DNA of 25,081 bases from Acetobacteraceae bacterium. Lineage in GTDB: Bacteria; Pseudomonadota; Alphaproteobacteria; Acetobacterales; Acetobacteraceae. The notes beneath the pieces are model-generated. The model saw nothing but the letters and a program-made list of their open reading frames with translations, was not told where the DNA came from and did not search any database. The stretch lies in contig DAICYU010000006.1 of the NCBI GenBank assembly GCA_027311485.1, positions 1 through 25,081 on the forward strand. The letters run 5' to 3'. Each line of letters starts with the position of its first letter. Position 1 is the first letter of the stretch. Position numbers and translations under genes: made by a program. Below are positions 22,701-25,081 of the stretch, one piece after another.

Positions 22701-23447
22701 ATGAACGATCAACCGAAAGCCGCTATCGTCACCGGCAGCGCGCTGAACATCGGCAGGGCGATTGCGCTGCATCTGGCGCGGGACGGTTTCCGCGTTCTGG
22801 TGACAGCGCGCCATTCGCGGCACGACTGCGAGGAAACGGCGCGTCTGGTGCGGGAGTCCGGTTCGCAGGCCGTTGTCCACATGGCGGATATCAGCGATCC
22901 GGCGCAGGCCAAGGCACTGATTGAAGCCGCAGTTGCCGCTTTCGGCCGACTGGACGTGCTGGTGAACAATGCGTCCGTCCGCCGTCAGACAAAATTCACC
23001 GAAATGACACCGGCGGAGTGGCGGGAGATCATGGGGGCGACGCTGGACAGCGCATTTTATTGCGCCCATGCCGCTGCGCCGCACATCGCCGCTGCCGGAG
23101 GCGGGACGATCGTCAACCTGGGCGGCATATCGGCGCATGTCGGCGCTGTCGGGCGGGTGCACGCGGTGACGGCGAAAGCGGGCATGGTCGGGCTGACGCG
23201 CGCCCTGGCCAAGGAACTCGCCGCCGACGACATCACCGTCAATATCGTCGTGCCGGGGTCGATCGAGACCATCCGCGGGGCGGCGGCCGGCGGCAATCAC
23301 GGCCGGTCGCTGCTGCCGGATGCCCTGGTGGGACGCCGCGGGCATCCGGATGAAGTCGCGGCGATGGTACGCTTCCTGTGCTCACCCGAGGCCCGCTACG
23401 TCACCGGGCAGACGATCCACGTGAATGGCGGTGCGTTCATGCCGTGA
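22701..23447 (+). CDS. SDR-family protein with degenerate catalytic tetrad
   Basis: 248 residues with an SDR fold: TGSALNIG (11-18, Asn replacing the usual second Gly), NNAS (89-92), VPGSIETIRG and a GQTIHVNGG C-terminus. By alignment on K159, the catalytic Tyr position is A155 (preceded by H154), the Ser position is G142 (with S144 nearby) and the Asn position is T114. Only Lys is kept. It may use a different mechanism involving His154, or bind cofactor without classical catalysis. I have the impression that a His-containing SDR branch of this type exists, but cannot verify it here. The ATG at 22701 has AAAGGAG upstream; an earlier in-frame start at 22590 overlaps the CMD gene and adds non-SDR residues. 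Divergent from the CMD gene. Confidence 0.9.
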   Translation: MNDQPKAAIVTGSALNIGRAIALHLARDGFRVLVTARHSRHDCEETARLVRESGSQAVVHMADISDPAQAKALIEAAVAAFGRLDVLVNNASVRRQTKFTEMTPAEWREIMGATLDSAFYCAHAAAPHIAAAGGGTIVNLGGISAHVGAVGRVHAVTAKAGMVGLTRALAKELAADDITVNIVVPGSIETIRGAAAGGNHGRSLLPDALVGRRGHPDEVAAMVRFLCSPEARYVTGQTIHVNGGAFMP

Positions 23448-23470
23448 CGCAGGGGAGGTGCAGGCCGCGG

Positions 23471-24289
23471 CTATGGCATCGTCGCGGTGCTTCCGCCGTC
23501 AACGACGATCTCGGTCGCGGTGATGAACCGTGCCTCATCTGACACCAGGAACAGTACCGCATGGGCCACATCCCAGGCGTCGCCCATGTGTCCCATTGGC
23601 ACGGCCGCGTTGCGTGCGTCGATCAGCTTTTGTGCGTCATTGCCGCCGACCGTGCGCGCGAGCCGGTATTCCACCAGTGGTGTGTGCATCAGGCCCGGCA
23701 CGACGGTGTTCACGCGGATACCCTTTTTTGCATAGGTGCCGGCGACCGAGCGCGAGAGCTGGATGACGCCTGCCTTCGACGCGCTGTAGCCGACGTGCGA
23801 TCGGCCACTTAGAAAATCATTCCGCATGCCGGCCACCGAAGCAATATTGACGATGGCCCCCTTACCCTGCTCCACCATCACTGGCAGCACATACTTGCAG
23901 CCCAGGAAGGCGGTTTTGAGATTGAAATTTATCTGCCGATCCCAGACCTCCTCGGTCATGGAGACGGGGTCGCCCGGGGCTGAACCACCAACGTTATTGA
24001 CCAGAATGTCGATTCGCTTGAACCGGTCGATGCAGGCCTGCACCATCTCCTGCACGTCGGCTGCGACCATCATGTCGCACCGGTGCGTCGCACAGGTGCC
24101 GCCCTCCTTGTCGATAAGCGCTTTGGTTTCGGCTGCGGCGTCCTCGTTGATGTCAAGCAGGAACACGGAGGCGCCTTGCCGAGCGAGCAGGACTGCCGTG
24201 GCCTTGCCGTTACCCCAGATTTTGCTGCCGGCCGGCCCAACCGACCCGGCGCCGGTCACGATCGCGACTTTACCGTTCAGATTCAGCAT
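23471..24289 (-). CDS. Short-chain dehydrogenase with enlarged glycine-rich loop
   Basis: 272 residues with a complete tetrad N123, S151, Y168, K172 and D46 after beta 2, implying NAD(H). Two departures stand out. The cofactor loop reads TGAGS, then nine extra residues V17-W25 (VGPAGSKIW), then GNGKATA. The Ser-to-Tyr distance is 17 rather than 13, from an insertion around NDFLSGRSH. SDRs with a VGPGWGNG-like loop are known; the AGSKI version here is longer still. The start at 24289 is chosen because GGAGGAG lies 6 bases upstream; the ATG at 24295 lies directly against that site. It ends 23 bp from the convergent SDR at 22701-23447. Confidence 0.9.
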   Translation of the reverse strand: MLNLNGKVAIVTGAGSVGPAGSKIWGNGKATAVLLARQGASVFLLDINEDAAAETKALIDKEGGTCATHRCDMMVAADVQEMVQACIDRFKRIDILVNNVGGSAPGDPVSMTEEVWDRQINFNLKTAFLGCKYVLPVMVEQGKGAIVNIASVAGMRNDFLSGRSHVGYSASKAGVIQLSRSVAGTYAKKGIRVNTVVPGLMHTPLVEYRLARTVGGNDAQKLIDARNAAVPMGHMGDAWDVAHAVLFLVSDEARFITATEIVVDGGSTATMP

Positions 24290-24440
24290 GAACATCTCCT
24301 CCTGTTGCATGACTTCAGGTAAACCGCCTGTGACCAAAAGCCAAGCGATACGAATTCGCACCTTCCCGCCACACCCGTCGTGCGAAATTTCATAAAGTTC
24401 AAGTCAACGCTTCCCATTCCGGCACGTTTCCAGTCAGGAT

Positions 24441-24470
24441 TTGACAGATACGTTTTCGAATGACTGTAAG
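24441..24470 (+). promoter_or_regulatory. Possible sigma-70-like promoter for the monooxygenase gene
   Basis: A perfect TTGACA lies at 24441-24446. The best -10 candidate is TGTAAG at 24465-24470 with an 18-base spacer, matching 4 of 6 consensus positions. This would give a leader of about 75 bases before the GTG at 24554. The -10 match is weak. Confidence 0.35.
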
Positions 24471-24492
24471 GGTAGCGCGACAATCATGTTCG

Positions 24493-24513
24493 GTTGATAA
24501 GATATCAGTTGAT
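24493..24513. promoter_or_regulatory. Candidate operator upstream of the monooxygenase
   Basis: GTTGAT is repeated at 24493-24498 and 24508-24513 (15-bp period), and between and overlapping them lies the inverted repeat TGATA-AGA-TATCA (24495-24507). It sits 40-60 bp before the gene and just downstream of the candidate promoter, a position suited to a repressor. Confidence 0.35.
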
Positions 24514-24553
24514 TCACGCCCAGAATACAAATGGCGCTACAGGAGTGCTGATC

Positions 24554-25081
24554 GTGACCACACACGAAGTCGCAGGCAGACTGAAAAATCTCGATCAGGC
24601 TTGCGAAATCCTCATCATCGGCAGCGGCATCAGCGGCACCCTTGCAGCCACGGTGCTAAGCCGAGCGGGTTATGATGTGGGATTGGTTGATCGGCATGCG
24701 GAATATCCGCGTGACTTCAGGGCAGAGCATCTTGATGGCTCGATGATTGACGTTCTGGCGCGTCTCGGCCTGCTGGAAGGCCTGACAGACGGTCTCTACA
24801 AGGGTGAAACGGTCAGCCTCGCGCGGTTCGGCCGGGTCATTGGCACAACGCCGACGTTGAACTATGGTCTGCGTTACGAATCGCTCGTGAAACGCGCCCG
24901 CATGGCGCTGCCGCCCAGTGTACGTGTCATTACGGGGCGCGTGACGAAAATCGATACAAGCGACTCCCTCCAGCACGTCTCTCTCGCCGACAACCGCACC
25001 CTCACCGCTCGACTTATCATTCTGGCCACGGGACAGGGATACGGACTTTGCAAGCAAATCGGGCTTCGGCGCCGCACCCTG
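24554..25081 (+). CDS. FAD-dependent monooxygenase/oxidoreductase, N-terminal part (cut by window edge)
   Basis: 176 codons remain open to the right edge. After a 17-residue lead, residues 18-46 form the FAD Rossmann unit EILIIGSGISGTLAATVLSR (GxGxxG at 23-28), with Asp at the end of beta 2 (GLVDRH). DFRAEHLDGS follows, where this flavoprotein monooxygenase group (p-hydroxybenzoate hydroxylase/UbiH-like) usually has a conserved Arg-Glu. Later, LIILATGQGYGL resembles the second FAD-contact strand. The substrate is unknown, and the DG motif and C-terminus are outside the window. The start is GTG at 24554, with AGGAG 8 bases upstream; a GTG at 24545 in the same frame overlaps that site. Divergent from the SDR at 23471-24289. 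Confidence 0.85.
   Translation, partial: MTTHEVAGRLKNLDQACEILIIGSGISGTLAATVLSRAGYDVGLVDRHAEYPRDFRAEHLDGSMIDVLARLGLLEGLTDGLYKGETVSLARFGRVIGTTPTLNYGLRYESLVKRARMALPPSVRVITGRVTKIDTSDSLQHVSLADNRTLTARLIILATGQGYGLCKQIGLRRRTL

Noticed and set aside
24370..24420. Minus-strand TTGACT as a -35 box for the SDR at 23471-24289
   Set aside because: No acceptable -10 element occurs 16-18 bases downstream on that strand.

Overview
The window is GC-rich (roughly the mid-60s percent by eye) and densely coded. It looks like an alphaproteobacterial chromosome, most likely Rhodospirillales/Acetobacteraceae. The grounds are a pdhA-pdhB-pdhC-lpd cluster whose E1 beta carries its own lipoyl domain, a three-subunit proton-translocating transhydrogenase (pntAA-pntAB-pntB), and many short-chain dehydrogenases (SDRs). 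The taxon is inferred from gene content; no rRNA or tRNA is present to fix it.

Layout. 1-1362 (minus): an RND efflux adaptor and the first 55 codons of its pump. 1363-1730: a gene-free control region with several palindromes, including a 21-bp one. 1731-7821 (plus): the pyruvate dehydrogenase cluster, with pdhA, lipoyl-pdhB, three tandem hairpin repeats, pdhC, an SSAT-like GNAT acetyltransferase overlapping lpd, then lpd. 7865-9064 (minus): a membrane acyltransferase with a TTG start. 9210-12185 (minus): the transhydrogenase operon. 12490-14467: two divergent SDR genes and a small DUF2442 protein. 14481-18979 (minus): a second RND adaptor-pump pair. 18980-19854: 875 bp without a convincing gene. 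19855-22608 (minus): an ABC1/AarF-type kinase, a 3-hydroxyisobutyrate-dehydrogenase-like oxidoreductase and a carboxymuconolactone-decarboxylase-like protein. 22701-25081: an SDR with a degenerate active site (plus), an SDR with an expanded glycine loop (minus) and the start of a FAD monooxygenase (plus, cut by the window edge).

How the genes work together. The pdh genes encode all three enzymes of the complex that turns pyruvate into acetyl-CoA and NADH. The transhydrogenase uses the proton gradient to pass hydride from NADH to NADP+, so carbon entry and NADPH supply lie side by side. The right end (four SDRs, a HIBADH-like enzyme, a CMD-like protein and a flavin monooxygenase) resembles an accessory catabolic neighbourhood, but no ring-cleavage or CoA-ligase gene is visible and the substrate cannot be named.

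The most unusual signals are: the three-copy, 52-bp nested-hairpin repeat between pdhB and pdhC; the 21-bp palindrome upstream of pdhA; the acetyltransferase embedded in the pdh operon; an SDR that keeps only the lysine of the N-S-Y-K tetrad; a BdhA-like SDR in which four substrate-contact positions differ; and an in-frame micro-ORF before the TTG-started acyltransferase. I see no CRISPR array, insertion sequence, prophage or defence system.
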